Shown in pieces: positions 39,501-50,700 of a stretch of 64,000 bases of DNA (positions within the stretch are counted from its first letter, which is position 1; every line of letters starts with the position of its first letter). Source of the DNA: Argopecten irradians (Eukaryota; Mollusca; Bivalvia; Pectinida; Pectinidae); NCBI RefSeq assembly GCF_041381155.1, contig NC_091138.1, positions 31,489,604 through 31,553,603 on the forward strand. The letters run 5' to 3'. The notes below the pieces were generated by a model. That model was given only the letters and a program-made list of their open reading frames with translations, was not told the DNA's origin and did not search any database. The position numbers were made by a program, and so were the translations under genes.

Positions 39501-42432
39501 GTAATTGTGGCCTTGCCTTATGATGTACTGAATGGCGGTATCAGACATTTGTTAAAACATAGAGGACAAAAATGTTAAAAAAAAGGTTTTGTTCAATTTT
39601 CATCAGGAAAAAGTTGAATAAACATACAATAATAGTAAAGTTGTAATCAAGTCTGTAATCCAATCTAACTAAGCAACAGAATAGATATTTAAACAGAAGT
39701 TGAGCACTATATAATTAATAGTGGCATCAACAAAATAGAATTGGTATTTCATTTAATACATCTTTTTTTTTTGTTTTTTGTTACATATATAAGACTTAGA
39801 GGTACGTAGACAAATGTGTAATCATTCTATACCTGGTATTTCAAGCCTTCAGAGTTCTTCACATCCATTCTGCTAGTAGTTCATGGTCTCACATTACTAA
39901 AATGGTTCTTTATACAGGGTATCACATTTGAGGAATACACCAACTTCTGGCGTTTCCTGAAGAGCATCAATGATGTTGACACTGCTTTGAGTTTTTACCA
40001 TCTGGCTGGAGTCTCCATTGACGAAGGTAGGAAGTCAGAAAATACTCTATTACACCTACTGAATCTGTAATATAATACATCGATATCATGGGATTGCACG
40101 ACATGCGTGACATTGTAAAATGACATCTTCTAAATCTGTGATAATAGTAAAATGAAGTCTTCTGGTCTTTGACATTGTAAAATGACTTCTACTGAATGTT
40201 ACATTGTGAAATTACATTATCTGATCTGTGACATTGTAAAATGACATCTTCTATTAGATTATGTGACATTGCACAAAATATCTACTGAATCTGACATTCT
40301 ACTACGACATTTTTTGGGTAAGTGATATGGTACATTGATATCCTCTGAATCTGTGACATTGCACAAAATATCTACTGAATGTGGCATTGTACTATGACAT
40401 TTTTATCTTCTGATCCGCGAAATTGTACGATGACATTGTCTGATCCCTGACATTGTACAGTGACATTGTCTGATCTGTGACATTGTATGATGACATTGTC
40501 TGATCTGTGACATTGTACGGTGACATCGTCTGATCTGTGACATTGTACGGTGACATCGTCTGATCTGTGACATTGTACAATGACATTGTCTGATCTGTGA
40601 CATCGTACAATGACATTGTCTGATCTGTGACATTGTACAATGACATTGTCTGATCTGTGACATTGTACAATGACATTGTCTGATCTGTGACATTGTACAA
40701 TGACATTGTCTGATCTTCTGACATTGTACAATGACATTGTCTGATCTGTGACATTGTACAATGATATCATCTGATCTGTGACATTGTACAATGACATTGT
40801 CTGATCTGTGACATTGTACATGATTGTACATTGTTGATCTGTGACATTGTACAATGAGCATTGTCTGATCTGTGACATTGTACAATGACATTGTCTGATC
40901 TGTGACATTGTACAATGAAATTGTCTGATCTGTGACATTGTACAATGACATTGTCTGATCTGTGACATTGTACAATGACATTGTCTGATCTGTGACATTG
41001 TACAATGAAGACATTGTCTGATCTGTGACATTGTACAATGACATTGTCTGATCTGTGACATTGTACAATGACATTGTCTGATCTGTGACATTGTACAATG
41101 ACATTGTCTGATCTGTGACATTGTACAATGACATTGTCTGATCTGTGACATCGTACAATGAAATTGTCTGATCTGTGACATCGTACAATGACATTGTCTG
41201 ATCTGTGACATTGTACAATGACATTGTCTGATCTGTGACATTGTACAATGACATTGTCTGATCTGTGACATTGTACAATGACATTGTCTGATCTGTGACA
41301 TTGTACAATGACATTGTCTGATCTGTGACATTGTACAATGACATTGTCTGATCTGTGACATTGTACAATGACAACTACTGAACCTGTCACATTTGAAAAT
41401 ATTTTGCTGATTATGTGACATTGCTCAAATGACATCTTCTGAATTTGACATTACCATGATTACCAAATGATGTCGTCTTAATTCATTACATTGCACAATG
41501 AAATCATATGTGATATTTTTAGATGTCATGTGATAGAACTCTCTTTATCATTCAGATGTATTGTATACCAGTAAGATTTTCTGTATTAAATGTTCACAGA
41601 GACCCTAAAACACGTAGCCAAGACTGTGGCCCATGTCCATCTCACTGACCACGTGGTCAATGTGGTGTTCACTCTTTTTGATGAAAACAGTAAGTACTAT
41701 CGCACCTTCAGTGACATTTAAATCACATCATTATGTCTGTAAGGCTGAATTAAAGTTGTTCAACAAAATTAACATGGTAATGAAACACCAGTGTTTTGTA
41801 AAGTTTGTGTCATGTAAAGAAATCTAGATAAATCATCAGATATGGTATACAGTTTAAGCATGTTAGCTCGAAATTATAAGGTAATTTCATCCTCCCATAG
41901 TTTAATATTTTGAGGATTGACAATGTTTAGGAATTCCTCATTCATGAAAAATTTAACAATTACCAACAGTTTTCCAATGTAACAAATCTTAAACACCTAT
42001 CAGATATTATTTTACGTGCAGAACCACATATAACTGTATACAGGGTATATATATATAATACCTGAAAAATTTCGTTAATTACTGTTTTTAACATATTCAC
42101 TGTGGTTTATTTTTGCGAATCACCTTTTAAACGCCATTCAATTGATGATGTACAACCATGATATTTACACCATTTCACGAGTGCAGCAAGTTTAATCCGC
42201 AAATATAACAAAATTAAAGCTTGTGCTTATATTAGCAACTACATGGTATACAGTAAATTAATGATTCCACTTTTTTTCAGACGATGGTCAACTGAGTAAT
42301 CGAGAGTTTGTGTCGGTTATGAAACAGAGAGTTATGAGAGGTTTGGAGAAACCTAAAGACACTGGATTTATCAAACTCATCAATGCAACCTGGAAGTGTA
42401 CCAAGTCGCAGACCTCCTCATTCCTGGAGTAG
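27590..42432 (+). CDS. MICU1: Mitochondrial calcium uptake protein 1 (uniporter gatekeeper), apparent frameshift in exon 2
   Basis: Exons: 27590-27942, 28435-28590, 29501-29663, 30126-30163, 37144-37252, 37872-37954, 38216-38410, 39194-39334, 39918-40026, 41600-41689 and 42281-42432 (stop TAG). MICU1 senses Ca2+ and gates the mitochondrial uniporter from the intermembrane space. Visible parts are a basic targeting region, a hydrophobic segment ([17 protein letters not shown]), an acidic then polybasic stretch, [20 protein letters not shown], a first EF-hand loop [12 protein letters not shown], a second loop [12 protein letters not shown] (calcium ligands present in both), and a C-terminal WKC whose Cys fits the MICU1-MICU2 disulfide position. 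The exons sum to 1589 nt, one short of a whole number of codons. Frame is lost in the purine run 28541-28572: before it the frame encodes an acidic linker, after it GFRDRR lies in another frame. The 7 kb intron 4 may hide a small exon. Confidence 0.93.
29690..29860. repeat. Family a module fragment in MICU1 intron 3
   Basis: Two module cores, ATGGCCGCCATCTTAAAAAC and GGATGCCATCTTAAAAAAAC, with no ends. A decayed piece of the hairpin-headed family. Confidence 0.5.
31075..31340. repeat. Degenerate tandem repeat, unit about 18-20 bp
   Basis: Repeated variants of GAGCTTGAACTTCAGT and GAGCTAGGATTTCAGT across about 265 bp, strongly diverged. Non-coding. Confidence 0.6.
31601..31915. mobile_element. 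CATCCTYGATA-type MITE, copy 3
   Basis: Ends CATCCTCGATATTCCAGGGG and CCCCTAGAATAACGAGGATG. The flanking 9-mers AGCAGGATG and AGCAGGCTG match at 8 of 9 positions. Confidence 0.8.
34383..34475 (+). mobile_element. SINE 3'-half fragment
   Basis: A diverged copy of the 3' half of the SINE at 36069-36286: CAGTGGTTATTTCCTGG, CTCCACCTAAACCTGGCATG, GACTGTTAATTGGAC. Confidence 0.5.
36069..36286 (+). mobile_element. tRNA-derived SINE with exact 9-bp target duplication
   Basis: The tRNA-like head has box A GTGGCTGAGTGGTTAAGATG and box B GGTTCAAATCC. A conserved body follows (GGTGGTTTTCTCCGGGTACT, CCGGCTTTCCTCCACC) and the tail is CTGTTAATAGGACGTAAAAC then TAAACAAAC. ACCTGGTAC flanks it at 36060-36068 and 36287-36295. 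The body resembles the central domain I recall from mollusc SINEs of the Meta type, but that name is unverified. Confidence 0.85.
37291..37349 (-). mobile_element. tRNA-like SINE head fragment
   Basis: On the minus strand it reads GGCCAGGTATCTCAATTGGT then AGAGCATTCTGG, with box B GGTTTGAATCC. It sits in MICU1 intron 5. The body is missing and there is no acceptor stem pairing. Confidence 0.45.
40385..41372. repeat. 30-bp satellite array in MICU1 intron 9, unit A
   Basis: About 33 copies of TGATCTGTGACATTGTACAA then TGACATTGTC, each holding the palindrome CATTGTACAATG. Diverged relatives with longer spacing run from about 40090, so the array has a homogeneous core and decayed edges. Because the unit is 30 bases with no stop on the minus strand, all three minus frames stay open for up to 349 codons. 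These are not genes. Confidence 0.95.
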
Positions 42433-45400
42433 ACCCAAGACTTTCATAAAATTAACGATCTCTTTTCAGACATTCGTGTAATTGTCATTACCTTTTTTCC
42501 GGTATATTTTATAGGAGAGTTACTTATTTAATAGTACACCATATGTAGTTATTTAATAGTACACCATATGTAGAATAGCCATAGGATTTGGTTATTTTCT
42601 CTTTGTAGATCAAACTTATTAACCTTTCTAATATATTTTATTTTATATGAAAATTGAATATTTATCCTGTTTTATTTGTCTGTTACTCTAGTGGTTAATT
42701 GTACATGTTTCCGTCTTTACACAAATATATATTCTTTAACTTGAATATTGACATAATTATTTCAGATTTATTTGGCTCTTGAATGAATAAATCAGTTTCA
42801 TAAAACTCTATCAGTCTTGATTTATTCAAATGCAAAGATGACAGAATCATTAATTTCTATGCAAGCCATGGATTAAGATATAAATACTGTATTTGTCGTA
42901 ATTAGCGCCTATCCCCTTTTCTGAAGAATGAGTTAACGCCCCAATTCCATAGATTTAGCGATGTTTTACAACATGTGATGCCTTTAACATAGCATTCTAT
43001 CCCATGTTACATGCATGTGAATCACCACATAATAATAAATCTCAAAAGTAAAAGGCATATGTATGTTTACACTCACAGATAAATGTGTCATGGGTACAGA
43101 AAGAGTTAAAATATGGCCAAATTTTTTCGTCCACAACTTATATTTTGTCTCGGGGTAGTTAAAATTTTGTAAGCACATGATTACAGCATATAAGGTATGT
43201 TTTATGAGTGATGCTCTGAGAGCAGTTCCAGTTTGCATACACATTTCTAATTTATTAAATTCATGCACTGCATAATACATTGCCAAAAAAACCATTGATA
43301 GTAAGATCTTGATGCAATTATGAATTGGACAAAGATGGATTATCATAAATGTTGAAGCTTTGTTGTCAACAAAAACTAATATAATCTGGCATTGGTTTGT
43401 CTTCGAGATTGGATTACTCTATTTGTAGGACTGAACCTATGTCGCCAATACCCAGGTTACAATATACAAAACCATCGAAACTTACACATCTCAACCCATG
43501 TGAAATATTTTGGCAAGACATCACAAGGCTCGTCGAGTGCTGGAGTGAAGAAAATCTTCCAACAAGGGTTGATACATCCCTATCCGCGTTAGTCCCATGT
43601 TTATTTTATTTGCTATACTAAAATTAAAGGAATAAACTGTCCATGTTTCACGGTTCAGTAGAAATTTTGCCAGACCACCATCACATACATCAGACCAACT
43701 AACCAACAAAATTGATGATGTGATCGACAATGTATGCCATGGTTGCAATTGAGGCACTGAAATGCTATTGTCGGAGTCATGATGTTATGGTCACTGTTTT
43801 ACCCTTATTGTAAAAATGGATAACTTTGTCTTAAGAGTGAAGGATTCTTCTGTAAGGACCAAGAAAACTGATCATAATTTGGTCATGTTCAATTTGGCAA
43901 GTGAAGATTTTTACCACATTACCTCGGAAACTATTGGAAAAACAATCTTTGCCTTTAGATTAATTGAACTGCAGGTCCATTTGGTTCCTGGTTAGTGAAA
44001 ATACCAGAAGTCATTTTGAAGTACATTTTGTAATTTGAAATTTTGATGAAATAAGTTTTGTTAGCTGTATTTCTCCAAAAGTGTCTTTATGAGTTTGTTA
44101 TTAGTATTCACAAAGTCAAATTTGCTATACAAGCTAGAATAGAAAATAAATTTATCATACAATAGTCAGTTGGAAGAGTCTATCCCTATGCTCTCAGAAT
44201 TGTCATCATTTTGATTTGTTTTTAAATCTTGTTTTATTTTAGAGATCAAGTGGGTTCAAGTTAACCGTTTTATTTGTGAGATGTGGGTTTTGATCGGCTA
44301 GAAAACTACAGCAATATGACAAGACATACAGATACTACCAGTTTTTCCAGGCCTTTTTGGACTAATGCATCATTTGGTTGTATAGCATCCTCGATACTGA
44401 AGAGGTTACTTTCACCGTCGTTATATCCATCCCTGGAATATGTAATCATGAAACAGAAGGCAACTTTGGTTATTTGATATACAGTATACTGTGGTTGACT
44501 ACATGGCTTTGAAGTCAGGCGTTGTTCTCTTTGCAATCTTGAAAGAAGTCTCTGCAGAGAGTTGGATAGGTCAGTTGTTTTTTCCTGTCCTGCCTCCAGT
44601 TTTACTATGGGATAGTCCAGAGGTGGATATATAAGTCAGCCATAGTAACCTCTTGAGCATTGAGGATGGTTGTATGGATGTTCTTTGATCACATCCAGGA
44701 GAGCTAGAAGAAATGTTGGATCAACTACACTCTGACTCATGGTTGCAAACAAGCAAAATTAGCTGCTGCTCATTTTCATAAACAATTATTTTGCATTATT
44801 TTACTAACAGTACCCAATAAATTCAAAACTATCATTATATAGGGTATTTCTTGACAGATTACAGAGCCAAAACAACCATCTATCTTTTCAAAATAACATT
44901 GGATGTACAATATGTGGATCATATATACCCTTAAGGCCATATATAAAAATTTCAAATCACTAAAATGTCATTTTCTTGTTCTGGTATTAGTAATTAGGAA
45001 AGTGAAAATTTTGACTCGTATATACACTGTATATATACAATATTGGTTTTTCTTTTAGCCATTCTTGACAAAAATTGCACAATATGAAATGTTTGAGCCT
45101 AATAAGGAACTTACTAGTGGCCAAATATACTTGCACAAGACCTTTGAAAAACCACCAATAATTTCTTATGCTTGTATATTGAATTATTGTGCTGGGTTTG
45201 CTACAACTGTAAACCAAAGTTCAACTTTCTCTTGTATGCGATTTACTTTTGTGAATTTTGCGATTCAAAAAAGTTAACTTTACAAAAGTTTGTCTCTGCA
45301 AATAAGCATCTACATTATTGATACTGATTTTGATTTCCAGTCATTTTTTAAACACACAAATGTCAATCTTCGCAAACTTTTTTTGAAATGAAATCACAAA

Positions 45401-45750
45401 ATTAAGTTGCCACGGAAGAAAGCTGGTTCACGTAATACTTTGGCACAGAAAAACAGAAGAAAGAAAGTTTAAGGTTATTTGAAGTTTTATTTCACAGTGA
45501 TTGATGACATCTATGCCGAGAGATTAGATCCACGATGAAGTTGATGATGATGATGACGATATGATGATTGATGGTATAAAAACAACACACATAATAACAA
45601 GACTGCGGATCCCATACTGAGGACACCAGGTACAGTACACATGTACATCAAAAAATGATACACAAAAATAAGATGTTTTCTCAATGAAATTACTGATCTT
45701 TTAAAAAGTCTGTCACATAGAAACTATAAGAATCAGCTGGTAAGTCAAGT
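42433..45750. other. Spacer between MICU1 and hnRNP 3' end, unit A
   Basis: A possible MICU1 polyadenylation signal AATAAA is at 42786-42791. The CATCCTYGATA MITE at 44386-44668 is listed separately. The rest is AT-rich with no recognisable gene. Short ORFs here recur in unit B simply because the DNA is duplicated. Confidence 0.55.
44386..44668. mobile_element. CATCCTYGATA-type MITE, copy 4 (unit A)
   Basis: Ends CATCCTCGATACTGAAGAGG and TAACCTCTTGAGCATTGAGGATG-type right end. The flanking 9-mers GTTGTATAG and GTTGTATGG match at 8 of 9 positions. Confidence 0.8.
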
Positions 45751-47694
45751 TTAGAAAAGCTGTGTATGTTGGGGAATGACTCCCATAAGATTGTTATTCA
45801 TAGCCTCTTCTCCTCCTCCTCCCATACCTGGTGCGCTCACCCATTCTCCCCGGTTCCATACCGCTGCCCATGCCCATTCCTCCGCCAACCTCCCATGTTG
45901 TTGCCCATTGTTACCACCTCCATAGCCGCCATGCATTTCCCATGAAGTTGTGTTCCTACAAAAGAAATAAGTATATGGTGTTAGATGTATGTCATTAAAC
46001 AGAAATGGGATAGAAAAAAGTATAGACAAAATGCAGCGTAAAATAAAATATTACAACTAAAACTAAGTCATCCATGGGACGGTAACAACAGAAACGAATG
46101 TACTAATGAGAATTTAACACACTCAAATGTTTGTTTTCATCAATTTTCAAATGCATTTGTAGTAATGAATTTAAAATTCTATTATCAAGATTAAATCTGA
46201 TCTTAAAACCTAGCAGCAATATGTGCCGCACAGACAATGTTATTAAAAAAATATCTTATTACATTCTAGAGGCTACACAAACAGCATATGCCATGATAAA
46301 CAGACAAGGCCAGTTTTTTGAAAATGACATTTGCCATGGTAAGGGTTAATATTGCATGTGCTATGTCCTTCCTCCAATCTTAAGTATTTACCTCCATCAT
46401 AACCGCCTCCGTAGCCATCTCCATCATATCCACCTCCTCCCATGTTGCCCATGTTTCCACCCATGTTGCCACCTCCCATATTTCCGCCACCCATGTTTCC
46501 ACCTCCCATATTTCCGCCACTCATGTTGCCACCCATGTTGCCACCAATGTTTTCCACCCATGTTGCCACCTCCCATGTTGTTGCCCATGCCACCACCAAA
46601 TCCACCTCCAGAGCCATAGTTAGTTCGTCCAGTCGGTGTGGAGTTGAGGAATAATTCAATGTATCTATGATCTGAAATAAAATGTTTTACTTTCAACAAT
46701 ACCATTGTACAAGAGGCCCATGGGCCTTAACGGTCATCTCACTATTAGTCCAATACAATATAGTCGTTAACAGATTTAAGCCTTTTTGACCCCCATGACC
46801 TTGAATGAAGATCAAGGTCATTCATTTGAACAAATTTTATAGTCCTTCATCCAAGCATGTCAAATGCCCAATATCAGGTCTCTATAGCTCTTAGTTATTC
46901 ACAAGAAGTTGTTTAAAGATTTTAGCCTTTTTGACCCCTGTGACCTTGAATGAAGATCAAGGTCATTCATTTGAACAAACATGATAGCCCTTCATCCAAG
47001 CATGTCACATGCCCAATATCAGTTCTCTAGACCTCTTGGTTATTCACAAGAAGCTGTTTAAAGGATTATAGCCTATTTGACCCCTGTGACCTTGAATCAA
47101 GGTCAAGGTCAATCATTTGAACAAACTTGGTAGCCATTCATCCCAGCATGCTACAGGCCAAATATCAGTACCCTGGGCCTTTCAGTTATATTGAGAAGAA
47201 GTCGTTTGAATGAAAAGTTTACGCACGGTGGACGGCGCACCACGACAGACGGTGCATGACAATGGGTCATCCTGACCCTTCAGGTCAGATGACCAAAAAA
47301 AATGTATATGTCTGATGATTGGGTAGACAACAAGCACTTCAGTCATTAGCAGCTTACAGTCTAATGATGAAATTACACCAAATGCCGATATTTTAGAATT
47401 CATATTTATATATTTACAAACATTATTCAAAACATATTACACATGTTATAATGTCATGGTCAAATATTTCTAAATAAGACTAACAAGTTTTCATTCCACT
47501 ATCTATAAAGGATATGCTGAAACCTTGTTTGATAGCATACTATAAAAGAAAGTGAAATGGGCATGCCAAGGTCATAACTTGTTTAACCAATTTTCTTAAG
47601 AAAGGATTCACTTAACGCATATTTTTCTTGTGATTCTTCATAGCATCAACAGCTTCTTGATGACTATCGAAGTCCACATTAGCTTCTCCTGTAG
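45751..47694 (-). pseudogene. Orphan, truncated 3' end of the hnRNP H/F gene (unit A)
   Basis: Minus-strand copies of exons 9 (45955-45751), 8 (46671-46392) and part of 7 (47694-47617). Exon 7 is cut by the duplication junction just before [12 protein letters not shown], so the third RNA-recognition domain is lost and no upstream exons precede it. Exon 8 is 280 nt against 279 in unit B (one extra base, which shifts the frame in the Gly-Asn-Met repeats). Exon 9 is 205 against 185 nt. The exon 7 donor reads GTTAAG instead of GTAAGT. It is broken whether the duplication is real or an assembly error. Confidence 0.85.
46710..47294 (-). repeat. Hairpin-headed element (family a, copy 3, unit A)
   Basis: Minus orientation: it starts CAAGAGGCCCATGGGCCTTA and ends CTGACCCTTCAGGTCAGATG then ACC. 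It has three GACCTTGAATGAAGATCAAG modules and lies in the hnRNP intron between exons 7 and 8. The unit B copy is 56587-57171. Confidence 0.75.
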
Positions 47695-47793
47695 ATCCGA
47701 TGGTTTGAGTTACAGGAGCTTGAGCATTTTGTACAAGTTCAATTTTAGTTGTACCTTTAATTTCTACAAATGTATTTCTTTTTATTGTCACAG

Positions 47794-50700
47794 CACCACC
47801 AAGGAATTTCCAAATTGCTTTCCGTATGTTCGATCTGGATGGAGACGGCAATGTGGACGTGGAAGAGTTCCACAAGGTAGATAATAAGTGTAGAGTTAGA
47901 TAATGACTCTCGGTTTTGAGTCCCTTTCATATGCCTTAAAGGCCCACTACGTTTTTGTAACAAAAATTAAACAGACCCATTGTAAGATTTTCCTGTCTCA
48001 CTCTCAGAGGGCTGAAAAAAGACTCGCTAGCCAAGGCTTCAGATTAGATTACACTCCAAGAAGATGAGATAGACTGTTTTTCCTGGTCGTACACAATATC
48101 TAGCTGGACTACACAGATATGTCACATTTTGTATCTAGGTTCATCAAATCATCCGTAACCAGACAAGCATTGGTATGCGGCACCGCGACCACGCAGTGAC
48201 TGGTAATGTAATGAAGGGTGTTAGCTCAGCATTGGTCACTTACTTTTTTGGGACGGAGGGAAAGAAGAAACTGACTGTGCCAGTGTTCTTAGCCTTCCAG
48301 CAGCAAGTCCAGAATGAAGTGCTCAGAATTGAGGTATTTACCCAACCTGGAAACATCTTCAATGAAGACTGTGATTAATAAATTTGATGAATAATTATAC
48401 AAACTCAAAGACTGTATTGGACCCTATTACCGCCTAGGAACCATAAAAATCAAAAGAAATAAGGGGGCGCTTATAGAACCAAAATTCGTTACTAGCCTTT
48501 CATAAAGGAATTTGCTCAAAATAAGTTATAATCAATTTTCAAAAGAAATCAGTAAAGAAACCTACACAATTTTCATATTTTCAATCTGCATTTAATTTAC
48601 GGTAAATGAAATTAAGGTATTAAAAGGGGGAAGGGCATTTATAGGAATGGCACTTATTGGGCCGAAACCGGATTACATCAAAAGAAGAAAAAAAAGTTTA
48701 TTTTAAGTGTTTTGTTGGTGCCATTAACACTTTCACTACACAGGTATTCCCATAAATTTAACCGATTTACTCGGGGATAACTCAAAGTGTTACCATGGAC
48801 CTGTTGACTTTGAGTTAGAGAGGTTTTTAACTGTATGTGTGATTCACACTATTTGAATTGGACGCAAGGCGAACTCACTTTGAGTAGGATTTGTTTGTTC
48901 AACCCTACAAGGAAAGGAAATATTGATAACATCTCCATTATTGCCTTAATCAGTTTCTTTAACTTGTTCACCCCTGACGACACATTTAGGCTCTTCTTAA
49001 TCAAAGACTAGACCAGTCCATTATGGAATTTCAAGGGGTGAAAGAGTTAACCTGTAGTAAGGATGAAAAGAACAGTGGACCTGTCTGACATGGCCAGTAT
49101 ATGTTATTTTTATGGTTATCTAGTTTGACCGTTATGACCCTGAGGATGGAAAGATCCTGGAAAAAGATTTTGGAAGAATTCTACTGACATATGCAGGCTA
49201 CCCAGACAAAAAGAAGACCCGCATGCTGAAAAGGGTTATCAAGAAGTTTAAAGAAGAACCACAGGTACATGGAAGTTCTCATGTTATTATTTATTTTTCT
49301 TCTGATTCTGCAAATAATGAGTGTAATGGTTTTCAGTGCCAAAACTTTCAAGCTCTTTAAATTTGAACCCAGGTAAATTTAAAAATCAAAGTTCTATTTA
49401 AATATTGTGAAAACAGCGCCCTCTAATGAGTAATTGTGGCCTTGCCTTATGATGTACTGAATGGCGGTATCAGACATTTGTTAAAACATAGAGGACAAAA
49501 ATGTTTAAAAAAAAAAGGTTTTGTTCAATTTTCATCAGGAAAAAGTTGAATAAACATACAATAATAGTAAAGTTGTAATCAAGTCTGTAATCCAATCTAA
49601 CTAAGCAACAGAATAGATATTTAAACAGAAGTTGAGCACTATATAATTAATAGTGGCATCAACAAAATAGAATTGGTATTTCATTTAATACATTTTTTTT
49701 TTTTTTTTTGTTACATATATAAGACTTAGAGGTACGTAGACAAATGTGTAATCATTCTATACCTGGTATTTCAAGCCTTCAGAGTTCTTCACATCCATTC
49801 TGCTAGTAGTTCATGGTCTCACATTACTAAAATTTTCTTTATACAGGGTATCACATTTGAGGAATACACCAACTTCTGGCGTTTCCTGAAGAGCATCAAT
49901 GATGTTGACACTGCTTTGAGTTTTTACCATCTGGCTGGAGTCTCCATTGACGAAGGTAGGAAGTCAGAAAATACTCTATTACACCTACTGAATCTGTAAT
50001 ATAATACATCGATATCATGGGATTGCACGACATGCGTGACATTGTAAAATGACATCTTCTAAATCTGTGATAATAGTAAAATGAAGTCTTCTGGTCTTTG
50101 ACATTGTAAAATGACTTCTACTGAATGTTACATTGTGAAATTACATTATCTGATCTGTGACATTGTAAAATGACATCTTCTATTAGATTATGTGACATTG
50201 CACAAAATATCTACTGAATCTGACATTCTACTACGACATTTTTTGGGTAAGTGATATGGTACATTGATATCCTCTGAATCTGTGACATTGCACAAAATAT
50301 CTACTGAATGTGGCATTGTACTATGACATTTTTATCTTCTGATCCGCGAAATTGTACGATGACATTGTCTGATCCCTGACATTGTACAGTGACATTGTCT
50401 GATCTGTGACATTGTATGATGACATTGTCTGATCTGTGACATTGTATGTGACATTGTCTGATCTGTGACATGTACGGTGACATGTCTGATCTGTGACATT
50501 GTACAATGACATGTCTGATCTGTGACATCGTACAATGACATTGTCTGATCTGTGACATTGTACAATGACATTGTCTGATCTGTGACATCGTACAATGACA
50601 TTGTCTGATCTGTGACATTGTACAATGACATTGTCTGATCTGTGACATTGTACAATGACATTGTCTGATCTGTGACATTGTACAATGACATTGTCTGATC

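Larger units (their letters stand above)
37763..47694. repeat. Tandem duplication unit A (9.9 kb)
   Basis: A direct repeat of 47694-57568. It carries MICU1 exons 6-11 and, on the other strand, the last hnRNP exons (part of exon 7, plus exons 8 and 9). It begins mid-intron at GATCCGATGG and ends inside hnRNP exon 7 after TCCTGTA. The two parent sequences share only one base (G) at the junction. Coding exons of MICU1 differ only by silent changes where I compared them (for example AGT/AGC and ACT/ACA in exon 11). Confidence 0.9.

Noticed and set aside
40385-41372. CRISPR-like regular spacing
   Set aside because: The array is continuous tandem repeat with no unique spacers, in an intron of an animal gene.
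40372-41435. Minus-strand ORFs of 222-349 codons in the MICU1 intron
   Set aside because: They are translations of the 30-bp satellite in all three frames. The repeat unit is a multiple of three without stops, and no non-repeat sequence or splice context supports coding.
46356-46619. Plus-strand proline/histidine-rich ORFs
   Set aside because: They are the antisense of the Gly-rich hnRNP exon.
47612-47875. An apparent fused ORF across the duplication junction (minus strand)
   Set aside because: It joins the cut end of hnRNP exon 7 to antisense MICU1 exon 6 and intron sequence. It has no start context or upstream exons, so it is a by-product of the junction.
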